Shown here piece by piece: positions 45,745 to 57,065 of a stretch of 64,000 nt of DNA; within the stretch, counting starts at the first letter, position 1, and the number at the start of each line of letters is the position of its first letter. The notes beneath the pieces were generated by a model. It saw only the letters and a program-made list of their open reading frames with translations. It did no database searches and was not told the DNA's origin. Origin of the DNA: Arachis hypogaea (lineage: Eukaryota; Streptophyta; Magnoliopsida; Fabales; Fabaceae); the NCBI RefSeq assembly GCF_003086295.3, contig NC_092048.1:39370425-39434424 (forward strand), read 5' to 3'. Position numbers and translations under genes: made by a program.

Positions 45745-46859
45745 ACTATAATTTAATATGAAGATAAAAGAAATAAATGAATCCATTAGTGGCATTGGCC
45801 ATCTCTTGATGTAGATTAAGAGAATGGATTCTCTCAAATTTTAATTATTAAAAAAAATTGAGGGAGTATGGTGTGATTTTTAATTTTTTATTATTTTTTT
45901 TTTATATTTTTTTGTCTTATTTATAAAATTAATGGTAAGAGATCATACTTTACTCCCTTAATTGTTACAAACAATTGAAAGAATTCATTCGCGTAGACTA
46001 AAGTATAATGCGTCATAAATTTTTAAGTTAAAAAAAAAAGCTAACAACTCTAAACATAAACTAAATATGACATTTTCATTGGTAAAAATAAAAAATAAAG
46101 TAAACAAGAATGAGAATAAGAATGTTATTTCCACTCTACTAGTTAGTATTGTTCTGTGTATTGCATCGGTATGTATGAAAGACAAGATCGGCAGACAAAA
46201 CACAAACAAAAGATAAGAGCAGCAGCGCAAACAAAGACAATAACAAAATCAGTTGCACAGAAGATAAAAATTATTTTACCAAAAATAATTGAATAAAATT
46301 TTATGATTATTAAAATTTAATTTAATTATAATTTATTCTATTAGTTTGAAGTGTTTATTAGAAACTATTTTAATAGATTAAAATTAAATTAATTTTTATA
46401 ATTATAATTATCATTTGAGTTTAGATTAATTAAGATTATTATATAAATTTATTATAATAAGATATTTTATATAATTAATTCTTTTATAATTGGAATTTAA
46501 ATTAATTAAAATTTTTAAATAATTTTTATTATGATGAGATATTTTGAAAAAAATAAAAAAATTATTATCATTATTATTGTTATTTTATTTTTTAACTACT
46601 CTAATTAAAATAAGAATTTGTTTAATAATATTATTATTAAGTTTAAAACCTACTGGTATATGAGTAAATATCGATACTCTTCGATAAATTTAACTTTGCT
46701 AATGTTTCATCGTATAACTTTTATCATTAAATTACTAATGCCATTTATATTAGTAACTTATGTATATTTAACTCTCTATATATTATTATTTATATTTTAA
46801 TATATCCATTTTTATAATTATCCATTTAAGATATTTATAATTTCAACTCTAAACTGTGA
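45745..46859. other. very AT-rich intergenic DNA
   Basis: Long A/T stretches (46260-46800) without gene or element boundary that I can name. Confidence 0.55.
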
Positions 46860-47546
46860 CACTCAACTCCACCCCTTGACACATCATCAATGTCATTTAA
46901 TTAGGATCACTAATCATCATTCCCACGTACATGACAGAACCAAGAAAAAAAAAAAGAAGAGGAAGCTGTGAGTGAGAGAGAGAATGAGAAAGTATGGAAC
47001 CTCCAACCTTTGGCGTTTGATTTCTTGAGTTCTGTAATTTTGATAAAAAAATTTAATTTGATTAAAGTGTTTGTATCTTCTTCCTCTTCACGCTGACGTT
47101 ATTTTTGTTTGAGGGGAATCAATGGTGGAGCTGTTGTCCCTCCATGCAAGGTTCGGCTGAGAGAGCCCCGGAGGTGGAGTAGCTGATTTTGACGTTTTCT
47201 TCTTTGATTTCTGGTTCAGAAAGCTTCTTTGGTGTTTTAGTTTGGTGATCGCCGTACGGAAGTAGCATTTGGTAATTTTGCACCGATTAAATATTCAGTG
47301 ATAAATTATCGTTGGTTTGCTTGATTATTGATTGAGTTTGATTAAGTTTATGTTGAAATTTTATTGAATTATTGTTGCTTGTGATTTGTTGGTTCGTCAA
47401 TGAGAAACAGCCCAGTTGGGGTTGTTTTGATGATTTTGGGGTTGTTGTGAATGAAAATTTGTTAATGAGAAATATTGATAAGGTTTGATGGCGGAGAGAT
47501 TAAATTAAAAGTTATGAAAAATTGGTAACCGTAAATTACCACTTCC
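46860..47546 (+). other. leader-like region truncated by an LTR
   Basis: Composition changes from AT-rich to mixed. There is a GA-rich tract (46955-47000), then leader-like text with TTTGGCGTTTGATTTCTTGA and CTTCTTCCTCTTCACGC. A possible donor GGTAATTTTG is at 47269-47278, followed by T-rich intron-like sequence, up to the break at 47547. It looks like a plant promoter, 5' untranslated exon and first intron with no coding exon downstream. Speculative. Confidence 0.3.
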
Positions 47547-47791
47547 TGTTATTTTCTTTATTCTTATTTCATCTTTATTTTCATCTTCTGCACAAGTTCT
47601 TCGATTACCACTTCGCAATTCACTCTGCAATACCATTTTGCAATACATCGGTTCAATCGAGGCACTAGATAAGTAAATCTTGGGTCAAGCTCATCCTTTG
47701 AGAGAGGAGTCGTATACGCTTCTCAAAGGAGATTGTGATACAAGCTCGTTTCGACACTATCTGTCAAAATCGACGAAAAACGAGTGAAATA
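47547..47791 (+). repeat. 3' end of truncated 5' LTR
   Basis: CTGTTATTTTCTTTATTC through CGACGAAAAACGAGTGAAATA matches 55628-55870. The preceding ~920 bp of the LTR are absent. Confidence 0.78.
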
Positions 47792-48613
47792 AATTGGCAT
47801 GTCCGGTGGGACATTGGGTAAATTTAAGTGACGTATAACTTTGCATGCAATTGCAAAGTGGTAAGATTATAAGTATGTCTGATTATGCTTGTACTTCGAC
47901 TGATGGGTTGAACTCTGAAGAGGCAGAGGAGGCCAGTATGAGAAATACTTGAAGCTACCCCTATAGTAGTGAGTAGTGGTCGATGTGGTGCTCCTATTGT
48001 GATTACAGAAGGGCAACCTTCGACATGGCCCCAGTATGAATTGTCATATAATTATTCACCATCTTTTGAGGTGATAATTCATCCTGGGAGTGGTAGCGTG
48101 AGGACTAATCCACTGTATAATCTCATGCCTCTTCCTGGATACCCCACATGAGGAGGGTATAACCCTAATGTTTTCAACTATAATGCTTGTCCGCATCTTA
48201 TGAATAATCCCCCATATTTAGTGTAACATCCTACCACACAGAGCTTTACGCTTAAGTTTGTAAAACAGGGGTAGTGAGGTATTACAACCTCTAAAATAAA
48301 ATATATAGATATAGATATAGTTGAAGAAAGTTGTATCTAGGAGCCTTGAAAAAAAAAAGTTTAAACAAAAAACCGTATAAAATGAAAAGCGCATCACACT
48401 AGAAAACATAAACTGGTAAACAGATAAGGGTAAGACATGAAATATATAAAGGATAAAGTACCAAAATACATGATAGCAAGCTCCGGGCTCATCCTGCGAA
48501 GCCAAGGCCGGCCAGAGAATATTTACATACATAAGTATATAAGTATAACCCAAATACCCCAACATACATAAGGTAAGTACCTAGTTCTCCAAAAACCTCT
48601 AAGAGGATTAAAC

Positions 48614-48618
<5 letters not shown>

Positions 48619-48670
<52 letters not shown>
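48619..48670. repeat. (AT)n microsatellite
   Basis: About 26 AT units inside the second solo LTR. The antisense frame of repeated Tyr-Ile is an artefact of this. Confidence 0.92.
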
Positions 48671-48674
<4 letters not shown>

Positions 48675-49274
48675 TCTATAAACATATAAACAAGGCATAA
48701 ACAAAATACATCAATCCCAAAATATCCATCTTCGCTTGCATAGAAAACACCAGATGCTCAACAAGGTACCTCTCGACCTGCATCTGAAAAAGACAACATA
48801 TATATGGAATGAGAACCGGAGGTTCTCAGCATAGTAAAGGTCCCCACGTACATAAGATATAAGGTCTCGGAAAAGTTAGAAGTAATCATAGAACTTCGAT
48901 ACTCAGAATTTAAAACGGAAAACCATAAACAAGGTAGGTTATCTAAGGTTCTTATTTCTAATTCCTTTCTAACTTAAGCCCTAATTTCCGCCTTCCGTCT
49001 TCCGCCAATCCTTCAAAACTCTGATGGAACCACACAAACAAACAAAACATGACAAAGAAAAACAAAATTAGAGTATAGTTACAGCAGAAAAATCATATAG
49101 CAAGTAAGCATAGATATTCAAATAGGCAAACTCAAGTAGTGCAAACTCAAATAAGACAATTAAATGCATATGATGTATGCCTTTTCTACTGGTCGTGAGC
49201 TCATGTGTTAGTTTCTTTGCCAGAACCCGACACACCTGGTAGCTAACCCGGATATCATCTCTCTGTCATGCCTC

Positions 49275-49549
49275 CACACTCTTAGGATATAGTGCCCGTC
49301 ACACTCTCGGGATATAGTACCCGTCACACTCATGGGATATAGTGCTTGTCGCATTTCCTAGGATAAAGTGTTCTCATACTCTTGGGATATAGTGTCTTCC
49401 ACGCTCTCGGAATATAGTGTCCGCCACACTAATGGGATATAGTTCCCGACTCACTTTCCAGGGTAAAGTGCTTCCACACTCTTGGGATATAGCGCCCGCC
49501 ACGCTTTTGGGATATAGTGTCCGACACACTTATGGGATATAGTACCCGA
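49275..49549. repeat. 25-bp minisatellite, 11 copies
   Basis: Consensus about CACACTCTTGGGATATAGTG followed by CCCGT; eleven head-to-tail units with substitutions and no length change. Two further units lie at about 49687-49735. No spacers, so this is not a CRISPR array. Confidence 0.9.
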
Positions 49550-50018
49550 CACACTCTACAAATAGAGAAAAATACGATGCAACAAAAACATAACAGATCA
49601 TACACAAAAAATATTACAAGAAAAAAAGTAACTTAACATAATCATTTTCAATCCACCTCATCATAGTCATAGTCACTACCTATCAGAGATATAGTGCCCA
49701 TCACACTCTTCGGATATAGTGACCGACACACTCATCATCAACATTCTCAATTAGGCCTCCTTTATCAAATTCATTTATTATCAATCATTGATTATCAATT
49801 TTTCCATCATTCATAACATCATCATCATTACTTCCGCACTTTCTCAATCATAATTCATTACTCCACAACTTCCTTCACTTCTAGGTTACCACCTTTCATA
49901 GTTCAACCCCCTTCACTATCATTACAACTCAATTCTAGGGTCTTAGAGAGTAAAAATAGAGGTTTAGAGGTTTAAAATCATGTTTAAAATCACAAAACTC
50001 AAATTTCTAAAAAATAGG

Positions 50019-50260
50019 TCCCGCATACGGAACCATATTCCGCGTATGCAAAAGTATTATTTTTCCCAATTCGCGTATGCGACCTTTGCTCGCGTACGCG
50101 AGTCTCCTTGGCTCGAATGGTTTGCTCGCGTCGCGTGCGAGTGTCTGCGTACGCGAACCCTTAAATTCATATCCTCGTGTACGCATGCACCCTCTCGCAT
50201 ACGCGGGACATCAAACCCGAATGAAATGCCCACGTCGCGTGCATGCTTACGTACGTAAGT
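50019..50260. repeat. degenerate CGCGTACGCG array
   Basis: Repeated CGCGTATGCG, CGCGTACGCGAG, CTGCGTACGCGAAC, CGCATACGCGGG and similar units within the second solo LTR, in otherwise AT-rich DNA. Compare 18047-18180. Confidence 0.8.
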
Positions 50261-51684
50261 TATGCATAATAGCTAAAATGGTTAAGTGCTGCAAAATTTC
50301 ATTTTTACACATTGAACTTCTGACGCGCATAACTTTTTTGTTAGAAATCATTTTAGTCCGTTCTTTGAACGGCATAAACTTTATGGACCCAATTTTTATA
50401 TGAAACAAGTTTGAAAAGGTTTGGGATCCGGAAGTCGAGTTATAGCCCACCGAAGTTCAGTCAAAAATTATTTTTTCATAAAAAATTATCAAACCTCTAC
50501 TTTCACAATTTTCTACCAACCTACCACAACTATACATAGCACCAAAACATACCAACCACACCTCAATACTTCATTTTCATATCATGACATCCCATTCCAC
50601 AAAATCATCAAGTCTAACTCCAACAATTACATTCAATACAACATTATTTCTCAATGTACCAACAATAATAATTCATGTCCATTAATCTCACTACAACATC
50701 AATCGTCAATGTATCATTATAGTTCATTAAAACCATCACCTCATCAATCATACACCACATTCATACCTTTCACCAACATACCAAATATCCACATCAATCC
50801 AACACATACTACAATAACTAAAATCACTAAATAGACATCAAACACACAGTTCATCTTATCCTAGGTCATCTAGCCTAAGTTTTCACAAGACATTACATAT
50901 TGCATACGAAAAACCAAAATCATACCTTGGCCGAGTTCTTCCTAAGTCAAAGACACCTCAAGGTCACTGTTTCTCAAGTGCCCACAATTCCAAAGCCTCT
51001 CCAACAGAATTTTGGCCACCAAGGTTCAAGAATCAAGCTCCCAACATCATCAAGGTACTCCAAAACAACATTATTTAATCTAAATCCACAACATATTCAC
51101 TAAAATCAACATCCAAGCTTGCTAATTCACTAATCAATAAGAGTTTTGAGGTTCTTACCCTACCCAAGCACCAATGGGATAAAACTTAATGGTTTTCTCA
51201 AGCTAGTTGGATCCTAAACACCAAGACATCAAATTTCAATAACCAAACATCCAAATTTTTGAAAATTGGGGGAAAAAAAAGAGGTTGAGAGTGAGACCGA
51301 GATTCCTTACCAAATTAGTTAGTGGGCTTAACGGTGTGGTGATCGGAGCTCCGGATTGAGAGATATGATGAGATGAAATTTGGGACTAGGGTTTGAAGTT
51401 CTTCCCCTTCTCCCTTCATGTTTCCAGTGTGAAACTTATAATGTGGGGGAGAGAGTGGCTGAAGCCATTCATTAATGTGATGTTGGGTTGGGCCTTGGAC
51501 CTGGTTTGGGCTCGATTTGACCTGTTTTGCCTAATTTTATGCCGAAACCTTTAATATTAGTGTCAAAATTTATATTTTAATTATTTATTCCATTCTAAAC
51601 TATAAAATTTAACTTTCTACTTTTTTTAAGTAATAATTAATTTACTGGCTTATATTTATTAATTATCCGGGGTTTACACTTAGG

Positions 51685-51744
51685 GTCGATACCCATGTAG
51701 TCGATACCCGTGCACTCAATACCCGTACAGTCGATACCTAAGCA
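51685..51744 (+). repeat. 15-bp tandem repeat, 4 copies, in gag
   Basis: GTCGATACCCGTGCA-type units directly after the solo LTR insertion. In the gag frame they give VDTHV, VDTRA, LNTRT, VDT. Confidence 0.8.
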
Positions 51745-53906
51745 GCAACCTCAACCTATGGTGTCAGGAAAAAATACCATTCCAAATATAATTTTGATAC
51801 CTAGGCAAGTGCCGATTGAACCAAGAAGGTCGATGATTACAGCTAGGGGAGAATTTATCATCCCTAAGATGTCGAGACACATTCCTACAAGTATAAATCC
51901 CTCAAACGCAGTCGAGTCATTAGCTGTGTTTCGACAGCAAATAAAGGATAGTCATCATGACTTAGTTAATATGCTGACTCAGCAGATGGCTACAGTCTTA
52001 AACCCTATTCTTGAAAACAATACTGCTAGGATAGAGCGGGTAGCTCGATGTGTCGATAATATTGCATAAATTATCAATTGACCCTATAATATCCCTCTAA
52101 GTTCCAATGTAAACAATCCTCCAATAACATTGAATAGAGGGAAAGATCCTAACAAGATATTGCATGAAGCTAGAGCTAACAATGCTACTCAGGCTTATGA
52201 GCAAAATATTACTCAGACTGTCGAACAAATATTGAATTGAGCTGGCCTGAATATAGGAATAACTAATCAGCCCTATTTTATTTCTCCTTTCCATGACTAT
52301 GTCTTGCAAGCTGAATTTTCAAGGGGCATAAAAGCTTCAAAATCTCTCACTAAGTTTTCAAGAGAAAGTAGAGAGTCGACTGTCGAACATATTGCTCGTT
52401 ATATGGTCGAAATAGGGGAGTTGGCAAGCAATGAATATTTGAAAATAAAATACTTCCCCTCCTCTTTTGGCAAAGAATGTTTTTACTTGGTTTTTAAACT
52501 TGCAATCCAACTCGATACATAGTTGGGTACAATTAGAAAGAGGCTTTCATGATCAATTCTTTAAAGGAGAAATAAATGTGACTTTGACTGATCTATTCAC
52601 AGTCAATAGAGAAAAGTGTGACTCGATCAACGACTATTTAATACGTTTCAAGAATATGAGAAACAAATATTTTACTCCTATTCCGGAACCGGGAGTAGTC
52701 AAAATGGCTATCAATGGTCTCGACTTTTCTATTCGAAAGAAGCTAGTGAATTAGTAGTTCCTCAACATAGCTAAATTAGATGACAAGGTTAAGAAAATTG
52801 AGAAACTAAATAAAGAAAAAGAGGAATTTGAGTCAAGCGAGAAAAAAATCCTTTCTCAATAAAGAAGTAACTTTTTTTAGAATGCATCGTTGAAGAAGAG
52901 TCGAATAATGAAACTGCTTTTACAGCTGAATTAAAAAGATGGACCTCCCTATGTATGTCGATCTCTTAATCCAGCAAAAGACAAATCTCCTTTATTGGGA
53001 GAAAGAAGTTATTCTTTCGACCTAACTAAAACAAATCAAATATTCGACATGTTATTAAAAGACAAGCAACTCGTTCTCCCTGAGGGAAAACAAATCCCTT
53101 CTGTAACAGAAATCAAGAATCGGAAGTTTTGTAAATTTCATCAAGCTCCTGGACATCATACTAATAATTGTGTATATTTTAGGGATTTGATTTAGAAGGC
53201 GATTGAGGATGGTCAACTTAAGTTTGCTGAGAAACCAAAAATGAAGGTGGATACAGATCCCTACCAAGTACATTTAAACTTTGCTAAAATCGAGAAAATG
53301 ATTTGCTCGATTAATATGGCTGCTGTCGACATAGTCGATGAAAAGGGTCAAGTCGAGATTGACATGTTTAAAGCCGAAAGGCCAATTTATTCAAAGGATG
53401 GGGAAGATGTGCTAGATTTCCTACTAAGGCAAAGGGATGAAGATGGAAGGATTGGAGAGATCAAAGCTAACGATGGACCTTACTATGTCAAACAGATGAA
53501 TATTAGCATTAAGGAATATCGATCTAGTGTTCGACCACTAGACGTTGATATGAGCACATGTGACCAATCTCTCATTAAAGGGTGCTATGTGGGGACCCAT
53601 GGTATTAGATTGGTCCCTAAGGCCAAGGAGGACTTGGCCGCCAAAAAAACCATCTAATGGAAGTGTCGAGCCACTAGGCTCGACTCTCAGGCTACATGGC
53701 TGAGAGAAAGGAGTGCATAGGGGAGCGTGCACTGGATTGTATATATGATCTTGATCCCTTAGAATTTGAGAAGTCTGATTTACTTTCTTAAGATTTGCAC
53801 AAATAAACTTATTAAGCTTCAAACATGATATTTTTCAGGTTGAAGTTGATGTCATCAAAATCAAATATCTAGTTTCTAGAGAAGGAACATTAAAAAGTGG
53901 TCCTAT

Positions 53907-54137
53907 GTTCTAGTCGACGAATTTCTGTGTCGACATTATGTCCTGGTCGATGAATTTCTGTGTTGATCCTTAATCCTGGTTGACGAATTTCTGTGTCGAC
54001 CCTATACCCTGGTCAACGAATTTCTGTGTTGACTCTATGTCCTTGTCGACGAATTTCTATGTTGACCCTTAATCCTGGTTGACAAATTTCTGTGTCGACT
54101 CCATGTCCTAGTCGACAAATTTCTATGTCGATAGTCC
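53907..54137. repeat. 33-bp minisatellite, 7 copies
   Basis: Unit TCCTGGTCGACGAATTTCTG plus TGTCGACCCTATA, seven head-to-tail copies in the 3' untranslated part of the gypsy-like element. Because 33 is a multiple of three, the minus strand stays open as an 11-residue repeat, which is not evidence of a gene. Confidence 0.88.
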
Positions 54138-54699
54138 AGTAGTAGAAGTTTAGCTGCAGTAGTCGATCCTGACCCATATCCAGGATCAGATTCTTGGTGA
54201 ATTTCAGCATCACTAGGAAGAGGAGTATAGCAAACCTAGAAAAGGAAGGGTATAAAAGTTAGATAGCAAGTGAACATTTATTTAATAGATGATGCTAACT
54301 TAAGAAAGATAACAGAGGAGAAGTTGTCGAAGTATGAGATGCTGCTGTCAATGGTGGATTCTGAATCGGAGTTGGAACAGGGGCAGACAAACTAACAATA
54401 AGCTAAAGAATTTCTGTTTTAGCATGAATAGGCTGATCCACTTCCCGATCAGAGGGAGTGTCGACATCAGCAACTTGAGAGTAAGTCCCTTTCTGTGATT
54501 TCTTTGATTGAAATGGCTTCGATTGCAATGCAGGTGAAATTGCAAGTATAAGAGATAACGAGAACAATTTAAATGACAATGCAATACCTTTGAGGAGGTA
54601 GTAGGTCAAACTTTATGAACCTTTGATGGTCCAGCTCCCATCATAAACATATATAAAACTTGTTTTTTTTTCACAAAATAATAAGTTTTAAAGGGCATT
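54138..54699 (+). other. 3' untranslated region and polypurine tract
   Basis: Non-coding; the tract AAGTTTTAAAGGGCA (about 54683-54697) precedes the 3' LTR. Confidence 0.5.
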
Positions 54700-55870
54700 T
54701 GTTGGCACTCAAAATCGATATTTCGACTCAATTAAATGTCGACTCTTTGAAGGTCGACATAAGAATTGTGTCAATTTGAATAACTAGGTGAAACTAGTAA
54801 GAGAATTAGTTTGGCCTTCGGAATGAGTTTTTCGACACTGAGATAAATGTCGACAGTAGTTTGTATTAGGCTGAAAATTAAGTTGAAGGTGCAGACTTGA
54901 GCAAGAAGAGTCGAAGTCAAAGATTGCCAACATTTGTTGGTGCTAGATAGTTTTCTCGACTTAAATGAGTTTCGACTATAGAGTTTCGAATACTTGTATC
55001 GATCTAAAGAGTTGGAGCTAGTAACATATGCAGATGCAAGCAAGTCGAAGTCAAAGAAATATGGTGTAAGAACGTCAAAGTCAAAGATTGTCAAAGCTAG
55101 CAGGAGAGTCAAAGTCGAAGATTTCAGCATAAACAAAGTCGAAGTTGAGGATTTCAGCACGTGAAAAACAAGTTAGAAAGCAGTTACTTTTTTTCCTTGA
55201 ACATTAAGGCTTTTACTTGACCCTCGAGTTGAGTTGACTATTACTTGATTCTCAAGTTGGAATAGAGAACATGAGGTGAAAAGTAAAGAACAAGCTGCAT
55301 AGTGAATGTGCGGGGAACAACTGTCAAATCCTTCCTCTATAAATAGAAAGGTTGAAGTCAAAATAATCATGCATTCCAACCTACTTCAAAGTCACATCAA
55401 AATTCTACAGAAATTTTTCGTCACACTGACGCACGGAAAAATGAAATACTTGTGCATGTGAGTGTTGAATGACACCACTATTTTCTTTCAAATTCTTTAT
55501 TTTTCTTTATTTTCTTTTCATTTTCTTATTTTTTTTAAGTTTTATTTTTTTTTGTTATTTTCCTTCGGTTATTTCCATTTTTTAAAGTTCATTGTATCTT
55601 TTATTACATTTATTTTTATTATTTTTCTGTTATTTTCTTTATTCTTATTTATCTTTATTTTCATCTTTTGCACAAATTTTTTTATGATCACTTTGCAATT
55701 CACTCTTCAATACCATTTTACAATACATCAATTCAATCGAGACACTATATAAGTAAATTCCGAATCGAGTTCATCCTTTGAGAGAGGAATCGTATCCGCT
55801 CCACAAATGAGATTGTGATACAAGCTCATTTCGACACATCTGTCGAAGTTGACGAAAAACAAATGAAACA
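54700..55870 (+). repeat. 3' LTR of the gypsy-like element
   Basis: Begins TGTTGGCACTCAAAATCG and ends AAATGAAACA (TG...CA), 1171 bp. It has many TCGAC/GTCGAAGTC motifs in its first half, and a CTCTATAAATAGAAAGG box (about 55336) that could be its TATA promoter. Confidence 0.7.
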
Positions 55871-57065
55871 TAGATATATTCGTCTTTTAAAATTTTTAAA
55901 TTAAACAACTTAATTCATATCCATTAACTATGACAAATGCACAAATGTAAGAGCTCTTTTAGTACTTGACGGATTTGTCTACCACAATTTTTCAAGAGCT
56001 AAATTATTACTTGGCTCTATAAATACGAAGAGCATCTAACAAGCAATAAGTTGTAGTTTATTTTACTTGAAAGAGGTTCAAGATACGCCCACTGTGGCTA
56101 AGTCCTTTAACTTTCCCGAATTAAGTACTAGCCCTCCCCTGAACAACTACCTCCAACTCTCCAACATATGTCCCTCGAATTAGGAATATATATACCCCTT
56201 CTATGAACTTGGGTCTTGCATTGGGACCCATCATTTAATATAACTATCTAAGAGACAAATAAAGAGCTTGGTCAATAGTGGGTCAAATAGGAAATAGATA
56301 GAGAGTTGCAGTGAAGCTAAGACCTCAGAAAGCAAAAGTGATGGAGAACCCACATTGCCCATCTTCTTTTGAGCATGGCGTGGCCCATATCTACTCCCAA
56401 TTTCATGATGCAATGCATCTAACCCTCCCTTCCCCTTTCATTGTTTGATGACAACCAAATATGTTGTAAATATTTTGTTTCCTCAATCATTCACTTAATG
56501 AATTGCCAACATCCACAACGATTTTAAGTGTAGGTGGGTTCCATGGTCGATTTGGATTCAGCTCTCTAGTTGGTCGCCATATTGTTCCGCACTAGTACTC
56601 TAGTAGTTGTATTTACACTGCTTAAACGGATTAACAATACTATTAAATTTTCAGTTTACCGACATAATTGCTGCCGTAGGGCCTCCAAACTATGGCAACA
56701 ATTCAGTGTGGAACTTGGTAGAAACCAACGCAATCAAGTCAACAGATTTTGTACACCATAAAAACTTGCTTACATTATTAATTACCAGAGTTTTGAATAG
56801 TGAGAGAGAAAGAGAGGCACATATAACAAGTAAAGTGTATCGTCGAGTCAATTTTCAGCCTTAGAGATTATTCATGACAAAGGAATAGAACTACAGCCAC
56901 TATATTGATTGAATTCAATAATAGCATTAGCTGCAATTTGAAATTCAATGCTTCTGGGGCTTCATTTGATGCCGCTGCTGTCATTGTTATTAAATCAATT
57001 TAATTTGATAATTATAGTAAGGTTTAATTGGTCGAGCATGAGAGAGTCATGAGAATGATTGCACC
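55871..57065. other. intergenic DNA
   Basis: Non-coding as far as I can see. Frames at 56231-56413, 56570-56761 and 56607-56864 are unrecognised and overlap each other. Confidence 0.5.

Larger units (their letters stand above)
48222..51678 (-). mobile_element. second solo LTR, nested in gypsy-like gag
   Basis: Plus-strand ends are TGTAACATCC and GGTTTACA. Flanks TTTAG (48217-48221) and CTTAG (51679-51683) differ by one base, fitting an old 5-bp duplication. It is 3457 bp with no internal region. On the minus strand it carries a GGTTCTCA block and GGGCACTATAT units also found in the solo LTR at 20161-24516, so the two are probably distant relatives. It includes an (AT)n tract, a 25-bp minisatellite and a CGCGTACGCG array. 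Confidence 0.72.
47875..53657 (+). pseudogene. gypsy-like gag, interrupted by solo LTR and stops
   Basis: Opens MSDYACTSTDGLNSEEAEEA at 47875, then in a shifted frame GGCACGAPIV-like text to HLMNNPPYL, where the solo LTR enters. After it come a 15-bp repeat, NAVESLAVFRQQIKDSHHDL (51710-52069), KASKSLTKFSRESRESTVEH and the capsid block SIHSWVQLERGFHDQFFKGE (52467-52754). A CCHC-like box CKFHQAPGHHTNNCVYFRDL (53130-53190) and a protease-proximal region to 53657 (DVDMSTCDQSLIKGCYVGTH) follow. Several stops and frame changes. The CKFH...GH.T..C pattern is typical of plant gypsy gag. No pol genes follow. Confidence 0.72.
47547..55870 (+). mobile_element. non-autonomous gypsy-like LTR element
   Basis: A 3' LTR at 54700-55870 shares its last ~250 bp with a truncated 5' LTR end at 47547-47791. 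That is followed by a primer-site-like ATTGGCATGTCCGGTGGGAC. Internal coding is gag-like only, with no reverse transcriptase or integrase. A second solo LTR (48222-51678) is inserted in the gag. A 33-bp minisatellite and many GTCGA motifs fill the 3' part. The 5' end of the left LTR is lost, so no target duplication can be tested. Confidence 0.75.

Noticed and set aside
48489..48704. Antisense frame with repeated Tyr-Ile
   Set aside because: Translation of an AT microsatellite.
49275..49549. Regular repeats that could suggest a CRISPR array
   Set aside because: Units are head-to-tail without unique spacers, lie inside a plant LTR, and have no cas genes nearby.
54013..54213. Minus-strand frame with an 11-residue repeat
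   Set aside because: The 33-bp minisatellite unit is a multiple of three, so openness is expected by chance.
55462..55752. Hydrophobic 96-residue frame resembling a membrane protein
   Set aside because: Phe/Ile-rich because it translates T-rich LTR sequence; no homology recognised.
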